A stretch of DNA of 64,000 bases from assembly GCA_014529385.2 (NCBI GenBank), contig CM043966.1, forward strand, positions 84,807,087-84,871,086. The letters run 5' to 3'. Numbering within the stretch: the stretch's first letter is position 1; the number at the start of each line of letters is the position of its first letter. Below, one piece after another: positions 1 to 11,681 of this stretch. The notes under the pieces are model-generated. The model did not search any database. It was not told the origin of the DNA and saw only the letters and a program-made list of their open reading frames with translations. The stretch is from Adiantum capillus-veneris. Taxonomy: Eukaryota; Streptophyta; Polypodiopsida; Polypodiales; Pteridaceae. The position numbers and the translations under genes are program-made.

Positions 1-1544
1 CAAATTTTGTGTTGTCCTCTGATGGTGCAGGACTTGCTGCCCTTTTTGGCTCTTTGTCTTGCCCTATTTGCTGCTCTTCTATAGATTCAGCTACCGCGTT
101 GTGCAGATTCAGTTGCTTCTCTTTGTTCAGGCTCTGTCTCTTTTGTGTGTTCAGGTTCTTTGCCTTTATCCACTGGTGAAGGTGGTGGGCTCGCCATGGG
201 GTGATCATGCTATTCTGAAACAGGTGAAGAAGGGCGGGAAGATACATCACCTTGATCATGTTGTGCTGCTCCTTGTGCAGTTGCTTCCTCTACTTGCTTT
301 TGCTGTTTTGTCAACTCTTTAGCTTTCCGTTCCGCTTCTTGGGCTTCTCTCATCTTCAAAGCTTCTACTTCTTGATACATCTTTTCCAATAATTCTCTGG
401 GATCTTCAGTCTGTTTCCTGGTATGATGCTTAGTTCTTGGTCCTTTAAGCTCAATGGGTACCCACTTTGCTGGGTTCTTTCCTTGTGCCTGGCGGCTGCG
501 TTTGTAAGATTGCTTTTCTCTTTCAAATGTGGCTTGTTTTTGTAAAGGTTCCTCTTAGTGTATTGTTTTCTCTTCATTTCTTCCCATCGTGCTCTTGGTT
601 CCCCGTTATCTGAGCTTTCACTACTATGCCATTCTAGCGAGCTCTCAACAGACTCTTCATCTGACTTCTATGTTCTCTTGATAGATCTTGTAGCTCAAGG
701 GGAAGGGTGTGCTAACACTATCCAAGTGTTCTGATCTGGGGCAGGCATCAAGTTGTTGTCCATGCCAATAGCATGGTAGGAAATTATGGTTAGAACCTAT
801 GTTTGCTCCCAAGTATGTAATGTTTTCCTCTTTATTTGTCCCTTTTAATGTGGACAAAACATATTGTGCATGGTCAATTGGTTTCCTGGTTGTTGATTTG
901 AGAACTTGCTTAAAGGTTATGGAAACCGCATTATTTGGTGTCGTATACCTTGGCGGTCTTTTGACGAGGAAGTGGAAGTGCTGGTGGTACAACCTTGTGG
1001 TCTATTCCACCTGTTTTTGAATGAGGTCGAAAAATGTCGCAGTGGCGGTTTCCTTGATGAAGGTTCCTACCGTCTTTCTATCCCTTGCCCTCATTGTCAT
1101 TCCCTCTGTTGGCACTTTGAGTGCTTTTTCCGATATCTCTTTGGTAATCATCACTTCAGCTTTGTTCCCTTGCTGATCAAAACATTGAGCGGTTCCATCT
1201 TCTTTGATCGTGGACAAAAGCTCATAATCTTTTTGGAAGTCCACTCCACATGGCTCTTGTTCATAGAAATTTCTAAGTCCTAGCCTTCGGTTGTCTTCTT
1301 TGGTCTCGGGCTTTGCAGTGACATCATAAACTTCTCTTGGTAGAAGTTGCAGCTCTACCTAATGCCCTTCCTCGCTCTTGAACCTTTCGGTGAACAATGT
1401 GGTGTTATGCTCTTCAAGTTGTTCCTTTGACAGGTAGGTCTCTTTAGCATTCTTGACTAAATCGAGGTCCAGTTGGTATGGCGGTAGCTCTTGGATCTTT
1501 TCCTTTTGCGAGAGATTATTCTTGGCCCTCTCTACGACTTGCAT
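1..1544 (-). pseudogene. Element E: coding remnant of a non-autonomous Ty3-type retroelement (partial)
   Basis: Minus-strand coding sequence lies directly downstream of a leader that shares its palindrome with element B. From 1544 to 657 one reading frame runs with only a few in-frame stops (near 1359, 1002 and 657), which looks like a decayed single ORF. After a frame change, coding continues from about 577 to the window edge. That part holds a KWVPIELK motif (about 440-475) of the Trp-Pro-Lys type seen in the A1 tail, then a Lys/Glu-rich stretch (LLEKMYQEVEAL, about 300-410) that would form a coiled coil, then a Pro/Ser/Glu-rich segment. I see no RT, integrase or retropepsin. I infer a gag-position or accessory protein of a non-autonomous element related to B; the N-terminal part is not recognised. 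The 5' LTR was not found, because A1 is inserted in the leader. Confidence 0.5.
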
Positions 1545-1559
1545 GGCTCCTATTAAGTG

Positions 1560-3298
1560 AACAGAGTGTTAAAGTTAGCAAATTTGGTAGATTTTCTATG
1601 AAATGCTGACAAATTTGGTCCAATTTTCTTCAAATCAAATTTTGAACATACATAGATACATAGATGTTTCTATACATAGATGCATAGAAACATGTAAAGA
1701 TCAGATTCATAAAGTCAATACAAAAATTTGCAACAAAAGTAAATAATCGCAATTATTTATAGTTGAGTAATTTTTTTAACTTTTTACAAATTTGGCATTT
1801 GAGACTTGAAGTATATACCAAATACATACTCTGAGTGAAATATGGGCTCATTGGAGTGCAATGGGTAAAAATGGTGCCATATTTAGGTTTTAGGTCTCTG
1901 AAACAGTAGATGTAGAGAGATTTTGAGATTCTGAGCTCCAAATTTGCTCAAACTTGGCTAGTGGGCTTAAGACATCATGTGCTTTGGATGTCTGATGGCA
2001 AAATAGCAAATTTCTCCCATTTTGGCCAAAAAGTAAATGATTGGGATTATTAATTTTTCTACCAAAATGAATATTTTTGGTACAACTTGGTTCTAGGAAT
2101 TGTATAGAACTTGTGTATGTGATATGAGGTGATTTGGATCAAAAGATGTTGCGTATAACTCAGAATTTGACTTGTAATGACTTCTTTGCAATTTTCCAAG
2201 TTATATGTGATCATTTTGGCTCATACTTGAATTTTGGCATGTAATAGGTGTGTGCAAGTGATAGTTGAGGTGATGATGCACTTTCAAGCCAAAATAGTGC
2301 AAAAGTAAATAATCGCGATTATTTACAACAGTCACATTTTTCTTGCAAACTTAAATTTTTTGACCTAAACACATTCTATACACCTAAAACAAGTCCTAAA
2401 TAGAATTTGGTAAAGTTTGGTCTTGCCGGCATCACTTTGTGCTTTGTTGACTCTGAAATCTCTGATTTCTATGACTACATGGCATGTAGTGTTGATTAGT
2501 CACTATTGAGGCTTTAGACTTGTCTGCAACATGGTTGTGAAGCAACTCATCCAATTTTGGCCCATTTGGAGTCAATTTGACCTCGTATGTCGAATTTGAT
2601 GCTTTGTAGACTTTGAGCCGTTTTTTGCTTTTGGAGGGCTTTGCTTGATTGATTTCACGAAACCAATCATATACATTGTATATAGACCTTGTATGCAAGC
2701 TGTCTGTGGAGTCAGAATGCAATTCTGACATCTGCCAAAAACCTAGCTTTTCCACTTGGGACCCCCTCGACCCTTGCTGAATGGTCAACCGTTGATATAG
2801 AAGTGTTCTATTATGTTGGGGCATGCTACAACTCAAATCTCGTCCGATTTGGTTGAGCTAACAGGCCGTTATGGTCGATTTTTGTTCATAGGTCTGCTTG
2901 TATTCTCGGGTTCTAGGGTTTTTCCTAGGGGTTTAGACTAGCTACCAGCCGTACAAAATGGATCATTAATGAGTAAATAACTTATCCCTCATGTCTCATG
3001 TGAGACGGTGCTGAAAACAAGAGGCTGTAGACTCCGAAAAAGACGCGCGAAAGAGGTTGAAAAGCTCTCTCTCCAAAAGCAACAAGTGGAAATGAGGTGG
3101 TTTTAGCCTACCTGGGATATCTTTACCCGGACTTCCCGAACCATTTTTCCCCAGATTCTCCCGTTAGTCCTACTAGGCCTTAGAATCTATGTTAGACTCA
3201 AAAATTCCTGTATCTCATTTTGCAAAAGTAGGTATGGTCGCCTAATTTAGGCTTCCCGCTTTCATCCTCTGATTTCATTGAAATTTTTTGTGCTTGTC
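1560..3298 (-). repeat. Leader of element E with palindrome array (TAAATAATCGCGATTATTTA type)
   Basis: AT-rich untranslated leader on the minus strand. Copies of the palindrome sit at 1739-1760 (CGCAAT variant), 2033-2054 (degenerate) and 2305-2326 (perfect over 22 bp), with a half copy near 2972. Spacings are 294 and 272 bp. Between copies are recurring phrases rich in AAATTTGG and TTTTGG, as in the leader of B at 42761-44800. A 134-codon minus-strand ORF (2432-2836) lies inside; it matches nothing I know and may be chance. No primer site is visible before the A1 insertion at 3299. Confidence 0.65.
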
Positions 3299-4234
3299 TG
3301 TTTGGAGGTGATAACAACATACAAGTGCCCACCTAGCCAAGGCGCCGTTGAAATAGTCGGCCAAAGTTTTGATGTGGTCACATTATTTTTCCGATGTTTA
3401 ATACATCAAACCCTCTAAAAGCCAATGTCAATCGTCTATGTCAAGTTAAGTCAAAGATGTAATTTTTCCAATGATGTATGTAAAGGTCCATGAGAAGTTG
3501 GCCGCTGGCCACTTTAGAAAGCCCTAGGTATATAATACACTAAGGTTAGTGGGAAAGGGAGATCATTTTTTTGAAGATAAGTGACTATTGCGTTACGCAC
3601 AGGGAGCTACCTCTTTGCTCCAACTTGTAATCATCGCATCTGTGGCTACGGTAATCCAAATTCAGCTTTGTTTCTTGCATTGTGTTCCTCTTACTCTGCT
3701 CTTTCATTCAAGTGTAAGCATTCAAGGTTCGGTGAAGGTTTCAAATGCATCCGTTTAGGCCTTAAATCGGTATTCTGAGTGTTTATATGCGTATTTTATG
3801 TTGTTTTGACCCTAGGAGAGGCTTTAGGGACCCAAAAACGACCCTTTAGGATCATCCGTTTACTGTTTTTGCGTACTGTGGAACGAACGATTGCAATCTT
3901 TGTACCTCTCCAGAATGCTGTGACAGTGATAGGGTATGTTCCTGATAGTCCCCTGTAGCTTCCCTTCAAGTTTCGTGCGATTCCGATATGATTTGCATGG
4001 TGAACGGGCGTGATGACTGTAGAGCTGTGTAGAAGGACATAGGCAGATTACTTGGCTTTAGTGCGTTTGATTTGCTTGTAGAGTTAGTAGTTGCATCTCT
4101 TCGAGTTCACTTCATTAGGATTGACACCCTAGTGAGTTTCCATGCCTCATCCGAGTCGCTTCCCTTGTATCGATAATTTTATGTTGATGCTTGAGAGCTA
4201 TGCTATGGACGTCCGTCGCGGTGACCCGCAAACA
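3299..4234 (+). repeat. A1 left LTR
   Basis: 936 bp, TG...CA ends, matched along its whole length by 20271-21206. Contains a TATA box about 230 nt in. About 592 nt in there is a degenerate copy of the A1 palindrome, where CGATCGCGATC has become CGATTGCAATC, a change that keeps the symmetry. Confidence 0.93.
3529..3536 (+). promoter_or_regulatory. TATA box in A1 left LTR
   Basis: TATATAAT, about 230 nt from the LTR start. The right LTR has the same box at 20501, and A2 and B LTRs have TATA boxes at 221 and about 225 nt. This conserved offset supports a U3 core promoter. Confidence 0.7.
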
Positions 4235-4235
4235 T

Positions 4236-4253
4236 TGGCGCCGCTTCCGGGGA
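4236..4253 (+). other. A1 primer-binding site (tRNA-Asp-like)
   Basis: TGGCGCCGCTTCCGGGGA begins two bases after the LTR end. It differs at few positions from TGGCGCCGTTGCCGGGGA, the complement of the plant tRNA-Asp(GTC) 3' end and the primer site commonly reported for Athila-type elements. Confidence 0.85.
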
Positions 4254-6781
4254 ATGAATTTTAAGTGATGAGTGACCGAGTGTGTATTCAGAGATTCTTA
4301 TTGTTCAAAAAGATAATTTCCATTCCATTTACATTTCAGTGAAGCATCTAGACAGGGTTTTAGTATTTAGTGGAGTCTAGGGTCGGTGGACTGGCTAGAT
4401 CTACTCTTGAGAGATATAGGGAGTTGTGAGTGAGGCTGATTTAAGCATTTTTACTCTTCGAATTTCTTTGTATTGATTAAGTATTGATCCATCATCCGTT
4501 TTTTATCCTGTTTGTTTTGTTCGATTCATTTTCTTATGTTCTTTCATTTCTATACTTAGGAGTAGGATAAGTAAATCACATTCTAGTCAGATTTGGGGCA
4601 AAAGTCAGAGCCAAAAAACCAGAAAAACCATAACTTTGGCAAAAGGACCATAAGACTCTGAAATTAGAAAATCTGACCAAACAGAGCTGAAATTGATTCA
4701 AATCACAAGGTGATAGCACCAAACACTGGGAAATACTTGTCAGAGAGAGCCTGTAAAATTTCATCAGATTTGGCTCTGGTACTACGATCGCGATCGGTGT
4801 ACCTCAGTGTCAGAACTGTACAAGATTTGACATGTGCCTTCCTGATAAGATTCTAAACAAGTTTGTTTAAAACAACCACACCCAAAAACATCAAAAAACA
4901 AGAAAATCAGGCCACTTGGACAAAACCAGCTTGGCAGACCCAGAAATTGCAAAATCTTGACTTTTGGTGATCCAAATGCAAAAAGACTTGGGGGATAGCC
5001 TTAAAACATCAGTGTCTACAGGCATGCCAAATTTGGTCCAATTTGGGCTCAGAACTACGATCGCGATCGGTGTAGCTCAGTGCCAGATTTTGACCAGATT
5101 TCATCTGTGGGATCCTCAAGTGTATACAAACATAAAAGTCTAAAGGACCTAGGGTCAAAAACCACAAAAAACAGGTCAAAACCACTGAATACAAATCCAA
5201 GTCAAAAACTGCTAAACTGGCATAGAAATTGACTTTCAATAGACCAAAACACATCAAAACTGAGAAGAAACCATACAGAGGGATAGCCTGTACACACGAC
5301 AATCCCAAATAGCTTTCAATCGCAAAACAAACACCAAAATGAAGTCAAATTGACAAATTCAGGAAATTAGGCACTTCAGACTAAGAAATTGTAAATTCTT
5401 GACTTTTTTGAGTTCAAATTCAAAAAGATTTGGCAGGTAGTCTTAAAATAGCCTAGTGAACAAGCTGGTGAAGTTTCATCCCATTTGGGCTCCAAACTAC
5501 GATCGCGATCGTTGTACCTCAGTGCCAGATTTTGACCAGACTTTACCCACACATACACCTAGGTTATATAAGATACCAGGAGTTTTCAAAATTCAAAAAA
5601 GTGACCAAAATAGCCAAAAACAACAGACAGACAGAAAACCACTGCAGCAGACCAAGATCTAGTGAAAACATGACTTTTTCTTGTCCAAATTAAAAAAGAT
5701 TTGGGGAGTAGATTGTACACATCATTGTCTACCATATCCACAAGTTTCATCCAATTTGGGCTCAAAACTACGATCGCGATCGGTGTACCATAGTGACATT
5801 TTGAGTTGAGACTTGGTAAGTAGGTAGTTGATAACTAGACAAACAACTTTCTCAAAAGAACCAGGGTCAGAAAACCAAAAGACAGTTGTCAAATAGGGCA
5901 AACACTGATCACAGATCCTTCATACCAAAATTTTGAGAAAATTCAAGTTTTTGTGATCCAAATGGAAAGTGGGTTTGGGAATAGACTATTCATACCCTTG
6001 TCTATCAACTCCTAAAATTTCATGCAAAAAGGAGCTGGAACTACGATCGCGATCGGTGTACCCCAGTGACATTTTGGATTGAAAATTTATGAGTAGGTAG
6101 CTGACATCTAGTGCAACATATTTTCCAAAAGGAGCAAGGTCAAAAAAGCAAAAGAAAGTGGTCAAAAGTCCCAGTTACACAATCAGGCCAGTAACTGCAA
6201 AACCACCTGGGATTTGGGTTTTCATTGGTCAAAACATCTCCCAATTCAAAAATACAAAGACACTTGGTATCAAGACATCAAGGGCTAGCTACTGTGCAAA
6301 ATTCTTCGAAATCTGTGACATGGGGTCAACGATCGCGATCAGTGTACCTCTACACAGTGGGGGTATCTAACTTCATAAGTTTGTAGGCCTACTTGAGTAC
6401 ATCCCAAATCTCAAGTTTGAGTGAAAAATACCCTCTGGAATCCAAGATAGAAGCCAAAGTTTTTGTGTTCTGGTCTTGAGACTGTTTTGAGTGATGTTTC
6501 AAGTGCAGTTCACTAAAAGTTCTCTAACTTTTGATAGACAACTCCAAATTGAGTCGGGTATAGCTAGGAAGAAAGCTTGTTTTGGTTTTAGAGCTGAATT
6601 TTACTAGGTTTCCTAAATCCAAACTTTTAGGGTACCTAGAACCAATTTCCAGAGACCAAAAAAGTCACAAATTCTTGACTTTTTAGAGACTTGACCAGGG
6701 GCAAAAAGGGATTGTGTGCACTAAGCCAAGGTGTTCGATCTTATCAAGGACCATCTTGAGAGTATTGAGTGAGGCTTAAAC
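4254..6781 (+). repeat. A1 leader with CGATCGCGATCG palindrome array
   Basis: About 2.5 kb untranslated leader. The 12-bp palindrome CGATCGCGATCG, usually followed by GTGTACC, occurs at 4785-4796, 5058-5069, 5500-5511, 5771-5782, 6044-6055 and 6330-6341 (the last 11 of 12 bases). Intervals are 273, 442, 271, 273 and 286 bp, so the unit is about 272 bp with one irregular step. Around each copy recur degenerate phrases such as CCAATTTGGGCTC before and CTCAGTG after, while the rest of the unit is much more diverged. The palindrome is thus better conserved than its surroundings. Confidence 0.88.
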
Positions 6782-7513
6782 ATGACAACTCATCCATCAT
6801 TAGGGTTTCCCACTCAACTCAAAGCTATGCGACCTACACAAACAGCCAGAAATACGGCAACACCTATAACAAGAGGGTTGAGACAAGACCATGAGGCTTA
6901 TCAATCATATAAAGCCAAAATGCGGGAGTTTGGAAGAGCAAAAGTGGAAATTGCTGGAGACTTAGAGGAGAAGCATCCTCTAATCAACAAACTCAACGTG
7001 AGATTCATCAAAGCCAATGAATCCAAGAGAGTGCTTACATATTACACTCATGAGGGCTTATATAGATTCACAAACGGGGATCCATACATCTTCTACAGGT
7101 GTGTAGAGCCCAATGCCAGGGAGTTGACCACCCATAAGAACCTCTATGCATTCACATATACAGATGCCAATGGAGTGCAAGTTTTAATGGTAGATAAGTA
7201 TGGAAGAGAGTACAAACTTGTCGATCCAATTGACTTAGAGAGATACATATACAAGGGTACTCCAATTCCTACTTACTTTCAACCAAAAACGATGCCAGAG
7301 CGCATATCAAAGGGGATTCCACCAGGATTTGCTCCAAGACTCCAAGACGAGAAGAAGGAACCAGGGATGTCTTTGTGAGAGACCCCAACACGCTAAGATA
7401 CATGGTTGAACCAGAACCAATGAGACCATATCAATTGGCCAAATGTGTCAAGATGAAGTATGATGGATTAAGGGATCCATATGTACATGCATCCTTGTTC
7501 AAACAAGTGTTAA
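6782..7513 (+). pseudogene. gag: A1 gag, N-terminal part
   Basis: ATG at 6782 opens 198 codons with a small domain containing YTHEGLYRFTNGDPYIFYRC and DKYGREYKLVDP, which is also present in A2 gag (HESEGLYRYIDD and DEYGREYRVVES). A frame change near 7375 is needed to continue through a region parallel to KWVNRKYSGDKDP of A2. The CACTA-ended element then interrupts at 7514. In the LTR elements here this domain precedes the Retrotrans_gag domain; its own function is not known to me. Confidence 0.75.
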
Positions 7514-8852
7514 CACTAGAATGGTAAACAGGACACTTTTATGTCCTTGGACACTTTTGTGTCCTGTTAAGTGACCATTTTGCCTGAATTATTTGAAGAG
7601 TATGAAAATGATTTTCTAGGTGCTATATATCCACAAAGTTGCCTTATGAGCTGAAAAAAACTTTGCATTTTTTTTGGAGTATCAATCTCACCATTAACCT
7701 TACTCTTGCATAACATTTTTGAACCTAAACTGTGTGAAAAAACGGGTCCTGTTTTTGGCTTTTTTTCAATTTTTGGCAACTATACCACTCTAAACTTCAT
7801 GTTTGTGAGGTTTAGATAGCTAGAGGTTAGGCCTTCATAGTTCTCAACATGTTTTGATGCTTGTAGGGAGAGCTAAGTGTCAAAATTGAAAGTTATGACC
7901 AATTTACAAGAATTGCATAATCTTGTTTTTTGGCCAAAATTAGCACTTTTATGATTTTTTTGGTGGCTTTCTTGATATCCAAATTCAATATTGATTGTGT
8001 AAGTGTAATTTTTAACATAAATCTAATCTTCCTTGAGTTTTGGGGGACCTAATATGCTATATAGCATAGTATATGATGATGGTTGAGTTTTTTGATTGCT
8101 GAAGAATACGATACATTTTAGAGTAGCAAGTATAATTTCTCAATATTGCTAGTTTCTTAGGCCAATTGTGTGTATTTTGCAGGTAGTAACCATATCTAAT
8201 CATAGACTACAAACTTGGCTAGATATCGAGTAGTTTCTATGGGTTTCTAGAGGTCATAATGCTAAACCCAGTTTTTTCACGTTTGCTGTATTTAGCACTT
8301 TATCATTGCCCCCAAGGTTCCAATTGTAAGAGATCCATTATCCTTTTAACATGCTCCATGGATGCTTTTGAATCCAAAGGCCCAAATGGAACTAATAAAA
8401 CATGTATATAGTATTTGTATTGAGCGTGACTATAGAAACTTTGATGATAGGTCCGCAGAATGGCAAAAATGCAACTTTTTTGTACCTATTGTTTTTGCCC
8501 AAAAAAAATTTATTGAGGTAAAAGCAACCATATGTGTTGGTCACCAACCTTTTGAAGTTAACGGGGCATTTTATCTCAGGTCCTACAAAAATCCCCACTC
8601 TTATTTATATGCAATCAACCGTAAGAAATTGTTGTTTTGGGCAAAATGCACTGGTCCATCAACTTTGGAGACTTTTAGTGACCAAGGGATGAGAAAAATT
8701 ACAAGTTTCTTATTTTTTCCATATGTAGTAGTTATTGAACTATAAGCTCATGAAAGGATTTTTCAAAATGAGTGGATCTACTATGGTTTTGGAATTTTTT
8801 CCCAAAACCCTGAAAGGACACTTTTATCTCCTGTTAGGTTACCATTCTAGTG
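7514..8852. mobile_element. CACTA-ended non-autonomous DNA transposon inside A1 gag
   Basis: 1339 bp between CACTAGAATGGTAA at the left and its inverse TTACCATTCTAGTG at the right. TTAA flanks both sides (7510-7513 and 8853-8856), and removal of one copy restores the gag frame, so the target duplication is 3-4 bp (the exact limit is ambiguous). Subterminal GGACACTTTTRTGTCC-like motifs occur twice at the left and once at the right; the left 60 bases form a hairpin. The interior is AT-rich. The largest ORF (8362-8745, 127 codons) matches no transposase I recognise. CACTA ends suggest the En/Spm superfamily, whose duplication is 3 bp; a TTAA duplication would be unusual. Confidence 0.75.
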
Positions 8853-10070
8853 TTAAGAGCCGAACGAGTATTTTATTTTCATACACAGTATGAGGGATTT
8901 GGCTTAACCTTGGAAGGGATAGCATTGAATTGGTTCCAACCATTGGACAAAAATGCCTTCTCAAAAGTTGAACAACTGTTGCAGGAATTTGTTGTGGAGT
9001 TCTCTAAAAGGGGAATCAAGCATAACACAGTGTCCCAAATCTATGCATTCAAGCAAAAAGAAGATGAGAGAGTGAAGGAAGCATCGCTACGCTTCAAACA
9101 ATATATAGAGAGATGTCCGGAACGCGAGTTACCACAGGATGAAAGATTATCAATTCTCTTCATAGAAGGTTTGAAAAATGAAACTGTCAAGAAAGATTTG
9201 CACTTAAAAGGATGTACTTCCTTTGAACAAGTCACGAGAGAAGCATTATACCTAGTTGACAATTGTAAGGCCTATGGCGAGGAAATTGGTGATACAAAGA
9301 TCACTATGGATAATGCTCCTTTAGCATCTAGTGAAACCAACACAAGACAAGTGGTTATGTCTCAATTAATGACCAACCTAGATGAGCTAGCAGCGCAAGT
9401 AGCACAACGAACAAAATGGTGTGCCATTGAGCAAAAATTGACCAATCATGAGATGAGTGAGTGCTACTATAATCAAACCTACACGAGGGGGATACTATTT
9501 GGACATCAAATAGAAAAAAAAATGCCATTACCAAATCATCCATTATTTCAAAATGGGGTTGTATCAAGTGCTTTACAAAGAGCTGAGGTATCACAACCTA
9601 GGCTAGGGCAAGAACCTATGAGAAAACTCTATTCATTGAATGAGGACACTCTAATGTTCATAGCCAATCAAGAGCGTAGACCAGAGACCATTCTGTCTAA
9701 GGAATAACAACCTTCAATTGTGCCACCAGTGACTCAACAAGATGGACCATGCTACAAGTGTGGGGGTAATCATTGCGCCAAGAATTGTTCTCGTGTAGAG
9801 ATAATTGGATATTGTTTGGAGTGTGCCATTATACACGTTGCTCCAAATTGTCCAAAACACCCAAACAAACAGGGGAAAACAACAATGAATGTTGTGGGAG
9901 TGTTACCTTCTCCAAGTGGATCAGAGGCAGAACCCAAAATTCTTGTGAAGGTAGTGACTAGAGCCCAAGCAAAAGAAAATGCTGAGCACCAAGCTAATGG
10001 GGAGAAAGATCAACAACCCAAACAAGGGGAGACAACTAGTGTGTCAGTGAGGAATGGGAGAAAATCTTGA
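8853..10070 (+). pseudogene. gag: A1 gag, Retrotrans_gag domain and two zinc knuckles
   Basis: The frame resumes right after the CACTA-ended element. 8857-9707 encodes a Retrotrans_gag-like capsid domain (NWFQPLD, KRGIKHNTVSQIYAFKQKE, EALYLVDNC). After one in-frame stop (TAA, 9705), the same frame gives two zinc knuckles, CYKCGGNHCAKNC and CLECAIIHVAPNC, each CX2CX3HX4C, one residue shorter in the loop than the usual CX2CX4HX4C. A Lys/Gln/Glu-rich tail follows to 10070. The protein would package element RNA. A2 and B carry counterparts (KGIAHNTVLQIHRFKQKE in A2). Confidence 0.85.
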
Positions 10071-10916
10071 AAAGCCAAAAGAGACAGAATTAAAGCAAAA
10101 ACAATTACAAATCAAACTGCACTACAAACAGAATTACAAGACAAAAAGGAGCAGTTAAAACAAGAACGGGAAAACAAAACAATGGTGAGCGATAAGAAAC
10201 CAAGGAAGGTGTCTTCTAGAGGATCTGTGTTGGTAGACAAAGTCCTATAGCCATTAGATGCTGCACTGGAAGCATATGAGGCTAGATTGAAACCCAACCA
10301 AACCCTAGAGCAATGAGGGATGAAATATCTTCATGCTGAGGTAGAGACTGAGAGGTTGAAAATGTGTAAGGAATTGGTAAAACCTGCACAGGCAATGATG
10401 GAGCCTGAAGCACCAATTCCACCTCCAGAAACAAAACCAAAAAGTGTTGGATTTGAAATGCCTAAGGCAAAGGTTGTTGAAACATTAACCGGAAGAAACA
10501 TTCAGCTATAATCACAAAAGGATGTGCAAGCAAAGACTGCATCACAAGAAACCAACAACCTAGAAATTCAACTAGATGATCAAGTAGTGGCCAACACCAC
10601 CAATGATGCAAGGTCAAGATCACAGTTTATGGCACCTATCCCAGAGATAGATGAGCCATGGCCAAATGAATTGTGGGAAGCAATTAGAAGTGCAAAAGAT
10701 GGAAGTGCGACTTTCCAATCTGCACCCATAATTGAGGTCAATACAAGGCATGAAGTCTATCAGGGAGACATTCAATCTCTAAATGGAGATGCAGGGACGG
10801 AAGTTTCAATTGAAAGCAAACCAGAGTCCTTGAAGACCTTACCCTCATACATAGGAGAACATTAGGCTGACTCAGAGACTAGAGTGGTGCCATTTTAGAG
10901 GAAAGCCATATCCAAG
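10071..10916 (+). pseudogene. A1 gag-protease linker
   Basis: Same frame as the zinc knuckles and the protease, broken only by stop codons (about 10249, 10315, 10509, 10863 and 10897). It holds a Lys/Gln/Glu-rich coiled-coil-like part, an ALEAYEARLKP segment with a counterpart in B (ALEAYQVGLKA, about 35050), an EIDEPWPNELW motif (B: FIDEDWPGHLW, about 34780) and SLKTLPSYIG just before the protease (B: LKTLPSYLG, about 32870). Shared blocks show that A1 and B derive from one polyprotein. Function unknown. Confidence 0.7.
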
Positions 10917-11681
10917 ATGATGGATACAAAGAGTATGCAAGAGTTGATGTCAGCTCCAATACAGTGCACCATTACTCTATCTAAACTGCTTAAGATTAGA
11001 CCACATGTATGGGATGAAGTAGGCAACAATTTGGGGAAGACGAGATTAAAGATACCTCTTCAAGATCTACCCTCAAATGAACAATCAAACAAAACTCAAC
11101 AAGAAAGTGCAAACGCTAAACCTGTGCCAATAAACAAGGTGGGGGAATATTGCGAAGGAGAAGAAGGAAACACCACCTTACCTATGGAATACAAAGGAGT
11201 TAAAACATTGGCTATACTTGATAGTGGGGCTGAAGTAGCCATAGCCACAAAAGAAATTTGGAAAAAATGCGGTAGACCAGCGCTTAGGAAAACTAGAATG
11301 AAGCTGCAACTTGCAGATGGATACACGGAAAAAACTATGGGTATCTTAGAGAAAATTATTGTGACTTCTTGTGGAATTGAATATGAACGTACATTTGTAA
11401 TAGTAGATTTTGGAAAAGGGAACAATTTTGATATCATTTTAGGAAGACCTTTCATGCGTCAACTTAAAATGGTTCAAGATTGGGGCTATGACTATATCTA
11501 CTTGAGACATAAAAAGATCACCACAAAAATAAGCATAAAAGACCATAGCTATAGAGATGTGAATAGAACTCCTTTAGAAGAAATTGACTCTTCTATAGTC
11601 AATGGGAAAGAGATACTTGTGTGGCTACAAACCAAACAAGAACTTTGGATGTGTGGTGCTTTGAAGTGTGGAAGTCAGTGA
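10917..11681 (+). pseudogene. PR: A1 retropepsin (protease)
   Basis: 254 codons. ILDSGAEVAIATKEIW (about 11216-11263) carries the catalytic Asp-Ser-Gly; RPFMRQLKMVQDWG, preceded by DIILG (about 11430-11490), is the C-terminal psi-loop motif of Ty3-type proteases. LPMEYKGVKTLA precedes the active site. The B counterpart (32139-32873, minus) has the same order. The chain continues as YRDVNRTPLEE and WMCGALKCGS, after which a frame change near 11670 leads into the next segment. It would cut the gag polyprotein. Confidence 0.85.

Noticed and set aside
1-322. Plus-strand 87-codon ORF at 59-322
   Set aside because: It is antisense to the element E coding sequence, which has better residue patterns on the minus strand.
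2432-2836. 134-codon ORF in the E leader as a gene
   Set aside because: No recognisable domain, no counterpart seen in the B, A1 or A2 leaders; may be chance.
4785-6341. Palindrome array as a CRISPR array
   Set aside because: Spacing near 272 bp, plant retroelement context and diverged filler exclude it.
7510-8856. Assignment of the CACTA-ended element to piggyBac because of TTAA
   Set aside because: Terminal CACTA and ambiguity of one base make this weak; left open.
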